Positions 10,612 through 21,083 of a stretch of DNA of 64,000 bases are shown piece after piece. The notes beneath the pieces are model-generated. The model did no database searches. It was not told the origin of the DNA and saw nothing but the letters and a program-made list of their open reading frames with translations. The DNA is from Eucommia ulmoides (Eukaryota; Streptophyta; Magnoliopsida; Garryales; Eucommiaceae): NCBI GenBank assembly GCA_016647705.1, contig CM028329.1, forward strand, positions 62,079,231-62,143,230, read 5' to 3'. Numbering within the stretch: position 1 is the first letter of the stretch; every line of letters begins with the position of its first letter. The translations under genes were made by a program, and so were the position numbers.

Positions 10612-11631
10612 TGTAGGCATTTCGAGGATCATTTTCTCAATACATTATCTTATAAGAATCAAATAATAAAATTTCCATTAATAAACCATCAAGAATTGAA
10701 CTTTAAACACTAGTTACGAAGGATTATTTTAGAAACAAAATTCCTAATATGGTTAATTATCCATGGTAACTCTTAATTTAAAAAAAAAAAAAAAAAAGAA
10801 GTCATGGGCGTAATTAGTTTTTTTTATTAAATATAATATAATTATTATCCTAATTTATGGATCTGGCTTAGTTTGAAATCTCTAATTTATTGTAAAAAAA
10901 ACTCTAATGTAATATAGCTACATAATATTTGTGATTTAACAGAATTGCACTTTATATTCATATGGTATTTTCGTAAATACTTATCGTTTTTATAGTTCAG
11001 ATTAAAATATAACGGATACATTTTCCATTAAAATTAAAGGTCAAATCTCGAAAGATCAAAATTAATAAATTATTTAATATTAATTGATATTCACACCCCA
11101 AGATCAGAACGGGATTGGATCGGGTCAAATAATATACATTTTCTCCTTTATTTCCAGGCAGGTATAAAGATCAATTTGTTATTTCACAAATTTCTCTTAA
11201 TTATTTAACCGCTACATTGAATTATAAACCGCAAAAATTAAGAGTTAGCGAAAGTATCACTAATGTGTTAAGTGCAACTCGATAAAATCACAAGGGTATC
11301 AAATGCAGGCAAAACGATTTGAAGGAAAGTGAGTTCTTCCAATTTGGAAGGACCGAGTTTTCTTCAAAATTTCTTTTCTAATCCCCCTCTCCCTCGACCG
11401 AGAAGGACCAAAATGAACTTTTTTTAGAGAGAGAAAACGTAATTTTTTATGGAGAGAGAAAATGAATAATTTACCCCATAATCTTACTTGATCTGCAAAT
11501 CAATGTAATAATTGTAACAAAATAATAGCAATAAATAAATAAATAAAAGAAAAGAATATTTGTGTAATAAACATGGGGCATGGCATTATCTATGCAATAA
11601 ACATGGGGCATGACATGCACACATTGATACA

Positions 11632-11717
<86 letters not shown>

Positions 11718-11799
11718 CACATATACATGTATATATATGTTAAGGATTAAGAAGTGGTAGAAAAGCAAAATCATATAGTTCTATAGTTAAAAAGCAAAT
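10612..11799 (+). other. 5' flank of CASPL copy B with a long (TA)n microsatellite
   Basis: No gene seen. AT-rich sequence matching the flanks at 32525 and 39301. A pure AT/TA run covers about 11634-11711. The corresponding runs are far shorter at 33541-33556 and 40254-40279. The ORFs rich in Ile and Tyr over this run are artefacts of the repeat. Confidence 0.6.
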
Positions 11800-12826
11800 A
11801 TGGAAATGAACTCTACCTCTTGCTCACTTATTGGAAGATTTATCTCTTTGATATTTGCCGCAACAACGGTTACCAAAATTATTATTGCTAAGATTATTTT
11901 GAACAGGACATCTGAAATTCAACAATTCAATGCAATTCACAATTTTAATCTTCTCTCCACGTAAAGTTTTTATTTTTCGAATTTCAATATCGTCACTTAG
12001 CAATTTATCATCTTAACAAACAAAATATTACATATATACTTATATTTTTAAATTATGCGTATCACTAATTTGATTTTTATTTATTTATTTTTTATGCAGG
12101 TTCTTACTTGGTACGAACGTGGTTGTTGCTATTTCGTTACTACTTACAATGGCAGTAATTTATTTTTCCCGACGGAGGAATTTTTGGCTCATACTAGCAT
12201 ATGATTTGGTAAATAAATGTTTTACTATAGGCAGTAATTTTTTTAAAAGTTAATTAAATAAATTTAAATTAAAAAAAAAAAACAAAAAAAAAAAACACTA
12301 AGTTCTCCATGGTAAATTGATCAAAATTTAAGAAACCATATATCTCTAACTTTTTATTTTATCAAAAACTTTTTAAAAATTGCCACGATTTATTTTTAGG
12401 AGTTTTTTAATGATTGGTTTTTGTGTCCCTGTTGGGATTTAATCTACGTAAATCTGAATCTATAAATCCTATAGCAACATTACTAAACTGTGTAAAATTC
12501 CCTTACAGTCCCGTCTTTTTTTAAAAAAATAAATAATTATTTAAACATTACTAAACTGTGTAAAATTTAATTATTTACTTTCTTATCAGGTGTTGGAGCT
12601 GGCATTAGTTGCATCATTTGTACCAAACGAAGCATTTTACAAAAATCATTTCAGCAATAGGGAGAATAACTCGATTTGTAATTATTACGGCAATTATTTT
12701 TGTGATCAAGTGAAGTACGCCATTGTGTGTGGTTTCTTTCCATTGGCGATTTTCGTTCTACTTATTGTGATCGACATTGTGCTCAGCTTATCATCTCCAC
12801 CAATTCCCGAGTCGGATACTGATTAG
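11800..12826 (+). CDS. CASP-like protein (CASPL, DUF588), subtype II, copy B
   Basis: Exons 11800-11960, 12100-12208 and 12590-12826 total 507 nt and encode 168 residues. The four-span CASPL layout is clear: TM1 with Arg13 (LIGRFISLIFAATTVTKII), TM2 in exon 2 (VVVAISLLLTMAVIYF), TM3 with Asp89 (LAYDLVLELALVASF), then NSIC...YGNYFCDQVKYAI and TM4 (PLAIFVLLIVIDIVL). Exon sizes and phases match the subtype-I genes, but the protein differs at many positions, so the two subtypes split long before the local copying. Compared with the copies at 33646 and 40369 it lacks two residues (Thr-Ser) in the first loop and has a much shorter intron 2. Confidence 0.82.
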
Positions 12827-13279
12827 GGCACTGCATCCTCCCGCCGGCCCAAAAAAAAAAAATGTTCCTTTTCTTATTTTTTTCCCTATAAATAATTTTA
12901 AATATCCTTACCAAGTTAGATGTGATTTTTCATGTTACATTGGCATTGGAGGTATAGTTAAATCAAGAATTTATGAAATTATCCCCTAAAGGGGTCGCTT
13001 GTGATTTTTTATTCTCAATTTTTTAGTCATTTAAATAAGTTTTAATTTCTTCAGCTGACATCAATTAGAGTAAATCTATCGAGTTATATATCAATTGATA
13101 TTATAGTATATATATATATATATAAATATTAGTGAGAAATAAAAAATAAATTGTGAAGGACTAAAATTTAAATATAGTTAAGGTTTCTAGAACATTAATT
13201 ATGGTTATTTGATGTAATTAGACATGTTACCTAACCAACTAATATATATAATTACAACATACAAGTCCACATTCGCAAG
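12827..13279 (+). other. 3' flank of CASPL copy B up to a duplication breakpoint
   Basis: AT-rich flank shared with copies D and E. At 13279/13280 the sequence changes from CASPL flank to PPR 5'-end sequence. The two parental sequences share TATCA at the join. Confidence 0.6.
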
Positions 13280-13562
13280 TGTATCAAATCTGTGTTCATA
13301 ACATCACTATGTATCTTCTTGACTCGATCAACGGCTTGTAGTCGAACACAAGCCTTGAGTACAAGCGGCAAGGCAAGGTGGCATTGTCCGGCGAAATGCC
13401 CAGAGATTTCATCTCGGTATATGTGGAGAGTATTGCCCGGTCATTTTTCAGCTTGGCTTGGTGTTTGATGGCGGAATTCCAGTGTTCTGAGTCTCTGATT
13501 TGGGTTTGTTTGGGTAAAAACGAAGCTTTTACAGGGAAATTGACGGATAGAGAAAGTTCCAT
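13280..13562 (-). pseudogene. Truncated copy of the PPR gene 5' end
   Basis: Matches the first 60 or so codons of the PPR gene at 5064-5338 almost base for base (start MELSLSVNFP against MELSLSLNFP). A 5-bp tandem duplication (GGCAA) near 13370 shifts the frame after NATLP, and the sequence is cut off by the breakpoint at 13280. No PPR motif or DYW domain remains. It is a passenger in block alpha copy 2 and shows that block was copied from the locus beside the real PPR gene. Confidence 0.9.
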
Positions 13563-13645
13563 TTTGAAATGTCGTTACCACAATTTGGCGGCTGGCGTAC
13601 CGTATATATATATATATGGAGGTATATCAATATTCACCCAGGGGT

Positions 13646-13855
13646 AGTCAGTCCGGTTGGGAAGGGCAGGTGCGCCCCCCTTTTCTTATCAATCAAAGTT
13701 TGACTCTCTTAGAGAGCACTCCGGGAATTAAATCTTGAATTTAATCGAGAATGCATCAGACCGATGTGACCCTTACGATTATCCGGTGAGATGATTAGTG
13801 AAGGTGCGCATAAACTGACTTGAACAACATCTTACAGTAAAATTAAAAAAAAAAA
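13646..13855 (+). repeat. SINE-like repeat with poly(A) tail, copy near the PPR fragment
   Basis: Fuller version of the repeat at 5418. It starts near AGTCAGTCCGGTTGGGAAGG and ends in an A run. It includes a segment around TTTGACTCTCTTAGAGAGC that the 5418 copy has lost. Confidence 0.45.
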
Positions 13856-14327
13856 TATCATTTTTCTTAGGCCATGCACGTAATTAATTTTTTTGTTAAA
13901 TAAAAAAAAATTACTAACGAAATAATCTCAAATCTCTTATTTGTGGTTTCATCGAATTAAACTTTATATTCGTTTGCTATTTTCTTTTTCCTGGATTCGG
14001 GCGGTTATAAGGGTAAAATTGTCATTTCATAAAATTTGGTTAATTATTTAACGATTGTACTTAAATCTAAACCTACAATAGAGTAAAATGTAATTTGGTC
14101 AAATCACGGGAGGAGAAAGTACAATCAACTTTAAATCGTAATTGATCTACTCATCAATGTAATAATTGTAAAAGAAAAAAAAAAAAAAAAAAAGAATATT
14201 TGTGTAATAAACAGGGGGCATGGCATGTATACATTGATTATACATGTGTATGTAAGATATGTATGTAAACACTTATATATATATATATATATATGTTAAG
14301 AATTAAGAAGAGGTAGAAAAGCAAAAT

Positions 14328-15478
14328 ATGAAAATCAAACCAGAAATTACCGGATACTCAATTGTGGGAAGAATTATCTCTTTGTCATTTGCCGTGACAG
14401 CAATTATTAAAATTATTATGAATAAGCCAGTCCCATCTAAAATTCAACAACTCAGTGCGTTTCACAATTTTAATCTTCTCTCCATGTAAATTTTTATTTT
14501 TCGATCTTCAATATCTTCACTTAACAATTTATCATATTAACAAATAAAATAATGTATAGTTTTTATTTTTTTATATTCATTATCAAATTAGATTTTCGTT
14601 TTTATACATATATGTTTATCTAATTTGCTTACTGATTTTTTTTTTTTCAGGATCTTACTTATTACGAACGTGGTTGTTGTTGTTTCTTCGTTTGTTACGA
14701 TTGTGATGGTTGGTTATACATCATCGAGGAATTTTTGGCTCATACTAGCAAATGATTTGGTAAATAAATGTTTTACTTGAGATATTAACTAATTTAAATT
14801 AAAAAAAAAAAAAACAAAGAATTAATTCTAGTTGCACATTTCACAAATCAGATAAATATTTTCTCCATGCTAAATTGATCAAAAATTTGAGAAACAATCT
14901 ATCTCTTTACGTTATCAAAACCAATATTAAAAACTGTCACGATTTTTGTAAGAAATATTAGTCAGGTTGGCAAGGGAAAATGTCTCATTTCCCTGTCAAT
15001 CAGGATTTGACTCTTCTGAAGAGCGCTTCACGAATTAAATTTTGAACTTAATGCTGAATACACCAGGTCGATATGGACGAGTGCATCATTAATATCGCTC
15101 GGGAAGGTGATTAGTCAAGGTGCATGTTGGTTAACCCGGACACACTTCACCATAAAATCCAAAAATAAAATATATATTACTAAATAATTATTTAAATATT
15201 ACTAAACTATCCAAAATTTAATTATTTTTATTATTTATTATCAGGTGTTGGAGCTGGCATTACTTGCTTTAGCGGTAACCAATGCAATATTTTACAGAAA
15301 TCATTTCAACGGTGGAGAGAATGACTCGATTTGTAAAAGTTTCGACAATTATTTTTGCGATCATGTGCATTATGCCATAACATGTACTTTCGTTTCAGTG
15401 GCGATTTACTTTCTACTTATTGCCGTCGATGTTGTGCCCAACTTGACACTTCCACTTCTTGAGTTAGATATTCTTTAG
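14328..15478 (+). CDS. CASP-like protein (CASPL, DUF588), subtype I, copy C
   Basis: Exons 14328-14485, 14651-14759 and 15245-15478 (158, 109 and 234 nt) encode 166 residues, the same structure as the gene at 6080. Differences are few: Ile for Phe at the start of exon 2, and Leu-Ala for Leu-Ala-Ser in TM3 (LLALAVTNAIF). Arg15 in TM1, the TM3 aspartate and the SIC...FDNYFC loop are kept, and no stop or splice-site damage is visible, so it may be functional. Intron 2 carries the same SINE-like repeat as copy A. Confidence 0.82.
14961..15170 (+). repeat. SINE-like repeat in intron 2 of CASPL copy C
   Basis: Counterpart of the repeat at 6671-6886, at the same intron position and with the same A-rich end. 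Confidence 0.45.
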
Positions 15479-15856
15479 GCCGCTGGATCCCCCACAAAAT
15501 TTCCAATGTTTTTATTTACCGCTCATAAAATAATAATAATATACTTTTTTTGTTATTTTTTTCTTGTAGAATATATATTATAAATATCTTTATGATTTTT
15601 GTATTACAATGTGGTTGGATGTATAGTTAAATCGAGAATTTACAAAATTGTCCTTGAAATGAGTCGCTTGTGATTTTTTACTCAATTTTTTTTCCCAATT
15701 TTTCAAATTTTTTGTTTCTTCCGCTAACATCGATTAGATGAATTAATATTTAATATTGTAATTAATGTTAATGAAAATGTAACTGAAGAATAAAAAAATA
15801 GAATTTATATCAACTAAATATTGAATTTGTAACATTTAAAACAATGACTACAATAA

Positions 15857-18040
15857 TTGTTGTGAATATTCACAACGCCGATGTGAATATTCACATATGT
15901 GATTTCCTCTAACAACGAAGATCAAATTGTTAATGTTCGCAACGCCTAATGTGAATATTCACTCAAATAAACTCACTCTTGAGGAGATACTCCAGTGTCG
16001 CGTCGTTGCTTTTGAGGCGACGAGGTTGGTTGTAATTCAGATCTTACTCACCTCAAAAGGTATCACGCTCAACCCCATCACCTCCCTCTACTACGTCGCT
16101 CCCTGTTACTTCACCTTCTTGTTCTTTCTCTGGATTTTCGTCGAATTTTTTGCTGATTGAGTTTAGATTTGAATGATGTGTGTTAACCAAATAACAAAAA
16201 TGAATTATAATTAGTTAATTAGAATACTGGTCTATGTTGTATGCACTCGCGAAATTTCTCAATCGTTTTCGTGATCCAGAAAATTGAAAATGGGAGAGAA
16301 AACGTGATATTCAAAATTAACATGCATAAAATGGAAAATACAAAACTCAACTGAAATATAACTTACCTTAACCGATCTTTCCATTGTTATTTCCAAGATT
16401 TACGTGAGGACATTCGTGCTTGATCCTAGCTTTCTCTTTCCTCATTTAACCGACCTTTCCTTAAATAAAGGGTTTTTTATTGTTTAGATCCTTTTTAACT
16501 TTCTATTCCCCATTTAACCTATTTTTGAAAAATGTTATTTTTTAAACCCTTTTGAAAAATTTCTTAGAAAAAAATCCTTTTTGAAAAAAAAAAAACGAAT
16601 GGACATTTATACCCCGGTATAAATATTAATAATCTTAATCTTAGCATTCATTCTCTCCTCTCATTTCACCGAACCCTAATGTTTCAAGACACTTCTCTCT
16701 TTCTTTCTCAAACCCACCGACAGTCCCCTATCTCTCAAACCCGCCGATGATCCTCTCTCTCTTTCTCAAGCCTGCTGCTGCCGATGATTTGCTGAAGTTC
16801 CACCGATGCCGACTCCGTCTCCTACTGTTCCTCGATGGCTCCCTGCCAAATTTGAAGCTCATATCTGTCGAAATTGCCGACGACCACGCTGCTCATCGTC
16901 GGTGTTAGCACTGACCTCAATCTGCATCGGAGAGCCTTAGAGCTTTATTTTAGCGGCAATTTCTTTCTCTCTCATTCCAAATCTATACCTCTAAATAGAT
17001 TTGAAGCGTTGATTTGGATCTGCGTTCATCACCCTCGTTGGAGCTTTGGATTTGCTCCCTTTGTGTAGGCAGCGGGTTGCATGGTTGTTTGGATTCCTCA
17101 TTGTTCGAGGTGTTTGTGTATAGTTTGGTTGGTTTTATTCCTCCCTCTTTGGTTTATCCTTCGCTAGGTTGATTTTCTTGTGCAGGCACTTGTTTGTTCT
17201 GCTATTTCAGTTCATTTCAATTTTTTGTTCTTATGAAGAAGATTAACATCCCAATTTTTGTGCAGGCACCTGTTTGTTCTGGTCACCGTGCTCTAATTTG
17301 GGAAGACGATGAATGGCCCTATCGCCGCTGTGCCCCCGATTTGCGAAAACGATGAGCGGCAATGGACGACGATTATCGTGCTCCAATTTTGCAGACAATT
17401 GTCGTCCTATTCACGATGGCGTCGACGCCAAACTTCTCTGTCTTTCTTAGTCCGTGCTCACAAGCCTCCTCCCGCCGCGACACTCCAATCCCTTAGATCT
17501 GTGGGAGAATGGACTAGGCGGCGACGATGAAATGATGGTGAGATTTTTCAGATTTGGGAATTTCCAAATTATGTGAAATGTGAATGTTTGGCTTTGTGAT
17601 TTGTGTGAAATTTTTGGTATATGTGAATGTTCAGATCAAAGTGAAAGTGTTTAGTGTTCACATTCAAGATCTATGTGGAGTTTTTAGTTCATGTGTGAAT
17701 GTTCTTTGGCTCCACCCATGTCGTTTCGCCACACCATCACCATTGGCTGCTAGAGTTTACTGACATAGTAGCGAACCTCTTGTTTGATTGATTTTTGTTT
17801 GTGAATATTCGTGTGGTTAACTTTTGTTTTTTGTTGAATGTTTATTGTTTGATTTTAGTGTTGTAGTTTTGATTTTAGTAGAGTTTGTTTTATTAATTGT
17901 GATTGTTCATGTTTGATCATTTTTGTTTGTGTGAATGTTCTTATTAATGTATTTTGGTGAATGTTTATATCGTAATATTTTAGTGTTTTAGTGAAAGTAC
18001 ATAATTCGATGTGTTTTAGTGAAAGTATGAACATTCACAG
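15857..18040 (+). mobile_element. Translocator-fragment element, copy 2, left part
   Basis: Starts with TTGTTGTGAATATTCAC and includes the palindromic GTGAATATTCAC twice within 40 bp. It runs like copy 1 until 18040, where the LTR retrotransposon interrupts it. The remaining right part is 32147-32431, ending in the inverted form CACTCACAATTTTT. Confidence 0.5.
15927..16160 (+). pseudogene. Captured translocator gene fragment, copy 2
   Basis: Same fragment as at 7641. This copy keeps the fuller motif: [21 protein letters not shown], then the hydrophobic [14 protein letters not shown] and a stop. It is flanked upstream by element sequence (GTGAATATTCACTC) and not by the missing 5' exons, which supports capture over a local gene. 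Confidence 0.6.
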
Positions 18041-18336
18041 TGTAGACACGGCATTTTGACCGCCTCGCAAAAAATTATACTTTATTTTATAGTTACCTTT
18101 ATTTTATTTTTTTATTTATTTTGTTTTGATTGTACCGTATTTATGCGGTTTAATACTGCTAAATTAAGTTTTATTAATCTCTTAAGTAAATTAAATATTA
18201 GTAATTGATTTTTATTTTTTTGGTTTTGTAGATTTTTCGAAGTGGAATAAAAACGCGTTAATTCAGAACAAAATGGACAAGAAACAGACGAGAACGAGAG
18301 AGGCCTGGACCGAACGGGGTGGGGGGGGTGCACGAA

Positions 18337-18531
18337 GGTCGCACGTGCGACCAAAAACTGGTCGCATGTGCGACCAGCTGGCCGCATGTGCAGCCAGCTT
18401 AAAGCTGGCCGCACATGCAGCCAGCAAAGAAAAGGGGGCAGAAAGCCCCCCTTTTGGGTGCACCAAGTTTTGGTGCATTGGTGCACCCAAAAGGGGGTGG
18501 GTGCACCAAATTTCGGTGCACCCACCCCCTT
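18337..18531. repeat. Cluster of nested inverted repeats in the LTR U3
   Basis: Successive palindromes are: a perfect 16-bp GGTCGCACGTGCGACC; CTGGTCGCATGTGCGACCAG with one central mismatch; 23-bp imperfect arms around TTAA built on GCTGGCCGCAYRTGC; an AAGGGGG...CCCCCCTT hairpin; perfect 15-bp arms TTTTGGGTGCACCAA (18452-18466) with their complement at 18478-18492; and perfect 17-bp arms AAGGGGGTGGGTGCACC (18491-18507) with complement 18515-18531. The same cluster with a few changes is in the 3' LTR near 30087-30281. Cysteine-rich open frames on both strands here are by-products of the palindromes. Confidence 0.9.
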
Positions 18532-18572
18532 TTCCTTACCTTTTCGTATGCCTGGAGTTTCAGAAAATTTCC

Positions 18573-18580
18573 TATAAATA
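18573..18580 (+). promoter_or_regulatory. LTR TATA box
   Basis: TATAAATA in CCTATAAATAGAAGAGGG, about 40 bp after the palindrome cluster. Conserved in the 3' LTR at about 30322-30329. Transcription of the element would start about 25-35 bp downstream. Confidence 0.7.
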
Positions 18581-18920
18581 GAAGAGGGCTCAGACAACTC
18601 AGGGGAGGGAGGATTTTGAGGAGAAGAAATTTTTTGAGAGGAATTTTTGTAAGGGAGAGGGGAAATCTGGAGAAAATTTTTGAAGAAAATAATATTATTT
18701 TCATTTTATTGTAATTTTGAAGAAGAAAAATCTCCAAGAAGGTGGTAAATTTTCATCTGTTGTAAATCTTACTCTTAATTTTTTAAGTTGTTATTATACT
18801 AATTTTTTTTTTGTAAATTAGATTTTTTTTTTCTTCTTCCTTTATTATTTATTTATTTATTTATTACTTTTTATTTTCTTTTTTTATTTTTATTTTTTCT
18901 TTTTTTTTGAGTAAATAATA

Positions 18921-19970
18921 CGAGGTAGAAAATTCCCAACCTTCAATTTGAATGGCTAAAATTTAGAAGAGAATTACTCCCCTCGATGCGTGTGTGCGGG
19001 TGTTTTATTTAATTTGTATTAAATATAATGTGCTAACAATACGAGGTGGAAAATTCCCAACCTTCAATTTGAATGGCTAAAATTTAGAAGGGAATTACTC
19101 TCCTCGATTCGTGTGTGCGGGTGTTTTATTTAATTTGTATTAAATATAATGTGCTAACAATACGGGGTGAAAAATTCCCAACCTTCAATTTGAATGGCTA
19201 AAATTTAGAAGGGAATTACTCTCCTCGATGCGTGTGTGCGGGTGTTTTATTTAATTTGTATTAAATATAATGTGCTAACAATACGAGGTGAAAAATTCCC
19301 AACCTTCAATTTGCATGGCTAAAATTTAGAAGGGAATTACTCTCCTCGATGCGTGTGTGTGGGTGTTTTATTTAATTTGTATTAAATATAATGTGCTAAC
19401 AATACGAGGTGGAAAATTCCCAACCTTCAATTTGAATGGCTAAAATTTAGAAGGAAATTACTCTCCTCGATGCGTGTGTGCGGGTGTTTTATTTAATTTG
19501 TATTAAATATAATGTGCTAACAATACGAGGTGGAAAATTCCCAACCTTCAATTTGAATGGCTAAATTTAGGAGGAAATTACTCTCATCGATGCGTGTGTG
19601 CGGGTGTTTTATTTAATTTGTATTAAATATAATGTGCTAACAATACGAGGTGAAAAATTCCCAACCTTCAATTTGAATGGCTAAAATTTAGAAGGGAATT
19701 ACTCTCCTCGATGCGTGTGTGCGGGTGTTTTATTTAATTTGTATTAAATATAATGTGCTAACAATACGAGGTGAAAAATTCCCAACCTTCAATTTGAATG
19801 GCTAAATTTAGAAGGGAATCACTCTCCTCGATGCGTGTGTGCGGGTGTTTTCTTTAACTCATATTAAATATAATGTGTTAACAAGATGAGGTGGAAAATT
19901 CTCAGCCTTCCATCAGAACGGTCTAGATTTAGAAGGGAGATCACTTCCCTCAATGTGTGTGTGTGTGTAT
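18921..19970. repeat. 121-bp tandem repeats in the 5' LTR
   Basis: About eight units begin at CGAGGTGGAAAATTCCCAAC-type sequence at 18921, 19042, 19163, 19284, 19405, 19526, 19646 and 19767. A degenerate ninth starts near 19887. The spacing is 121 bp, with one 120-bp unit. Each unit ends in TTAAATATAATGTGCTAAC. Confidence 0.95.
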
Positions 19971-20392
19971 ATGTGTATATAAGGAGGACTTAAAAATAAA
20001 ATAAAAACGTTCGGATTTAAATTCTAATTGGACTTAATCGGATAAGGTACCGTCTTTGGACGGGCGTCTTGGGGTGCTTGACACCTTCCCCGAGCGTAAC
20101 TGACCCCCGAACTCTTTAAACGAATCTCTGGTTAGACCATATTATTTTTGGAGTCAAATTTTACTTAAGCCATTTTTTTAAAATTATTTTCAAAAAAGAA
20201 AAAATATGGTGACCTAGCACATCATTTAAACCCAATGCTAGGTGGCGACTCCTTTTTCTAAAACAGGCTTAAGTATATTTTAATGAGAAAATCGACATTT
20301 TTAAAAACCCTTCTCGTTTTACCAACGCCAAGCATATAGGCATATATCTATATTTTTTTTTGGTTTTCTCTGGAAAATCGGGGCGCGTTCAG

Positions 20393-20412
20393 CTGGCGAC
20401 TCCACTGGGGAC
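20393..20412 (+). promoter_or_regulatory. Retrotransposon primer-binding site
   Basis: TGGCGACTCCACTGGGGA starts two bases after the 5' LTR end, the position where minus-strand priming begins. A similar motif is familiar from Tat-lineage elements. The matching tRNA was not verified here. Confidence 0.65.
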
Positions 20413-20540
20413 CGGCTGAGGGTCGAGCCCAATATGTCTGAATAAGTCCAACTAATCTAAAGTCCGAATGTTAAATTTTGTTTTATTTTTTCTCTCAATT
20501 CAGTAAATAAGTTGTGATTTTTTTTTATATCATTTATTTT

Positions 20541-20580
<40 letters not shown>

Positions 20581-21083
20581 TTTATTTTTTTATTTTTTTT
20601 TTCCTTATTTCCTCTCAGGCCCTTATATCATTGTAAATCCTCTGACAAAAACAAAACTGTCTTGTATTCATATTATCCCCTTAGGATTCTATGATACAAG
20701 ACGAGAAATAGTTTTTTTTGTACTTGATGGATTTATGACGTCTGGGGAAGTCCTAAAAAAAAAAAAAAAAAAAAAAAAAGAGAGAAAAAAAGCACACCAA
20801 ACAAGTTCAAAGTTTTCAATATCGGTAGGGAACGACAAAAAAAAAAAAAAAAAAAATTCGTGAACCATCATTTGTTTTAATTAGTCGTTATCGAAATTGA
20901 AATCTTCGAATTAGAAAGGGCTTTAAGGCCACCTAAGACCTACGTGAACTAAAAAAATGATTTTTTTTTGTAGGTGAAAAAGAAAAGGACAAGACAAAGA
21001 AAATTGGTCCCAGAAAAGCAAATCCAGTTCCCCCCTTTCGAAGTCCGATCTTTACACGCAGTCGAGCACAGACTCATTCTAGG

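Larger units (their letters stand above)
10603..13279. repeat. Segmental duplication, block beta copy 1
   Basis: Contains the subtype-II CASP-like gene at 11800 and its flanks. Recurs at about 32525-35545 and 39301-42255. It ends abruptly at 13279, where the PPR-derived sequence begins. The other two copies continue there into a shared flank. Confidence 0.82.
13280..18040. repeat. Segmental duplication, block alpha copy 2 (left part)
   Basis: Same order as 5064-10166: PPR 5' end, SINE-like repeat, subtype-I CASP-like gene, translocator-fragment element. Interrupted at 18040 by the LTR retrotransposon and resumes at 32147. Confidence 0.85.
18041..20391 (+). repeat. 5' LTR (2,351 bp)
   Basis: U3 holds a run of inverted repeats (18337-18531), then a TATA box TATAAATA (18573-18580). 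A long T-rich transcribed part and eight 121-bp tandem repeats (18921-19970) follow. It ends GGGGCGCGTTCA, directly followed by the primer-binding region. Confidence 0.93.

Noticed and set aside
11471..11774. Open frames rich in Ile and Tyr on the minus strand
   Set aside because: Direct translation of the (TA)n microsatellite.
18112..18737. Several overlapping Cys/His-rich open frames on both strands
   Set aside because: They arise from the LTR inverted repeats (GGTGCACC and GGTCGCACGTGC words), recur in the other LTR at 29861-30385, and have no start context or known domain.
18921..19970. Regular repeats resembling a CRISPR array
   Set aside because: Units are contiguous 121-bp tandem repeats with no distinct spacers, lie in an LTR, and the genome is a plant.
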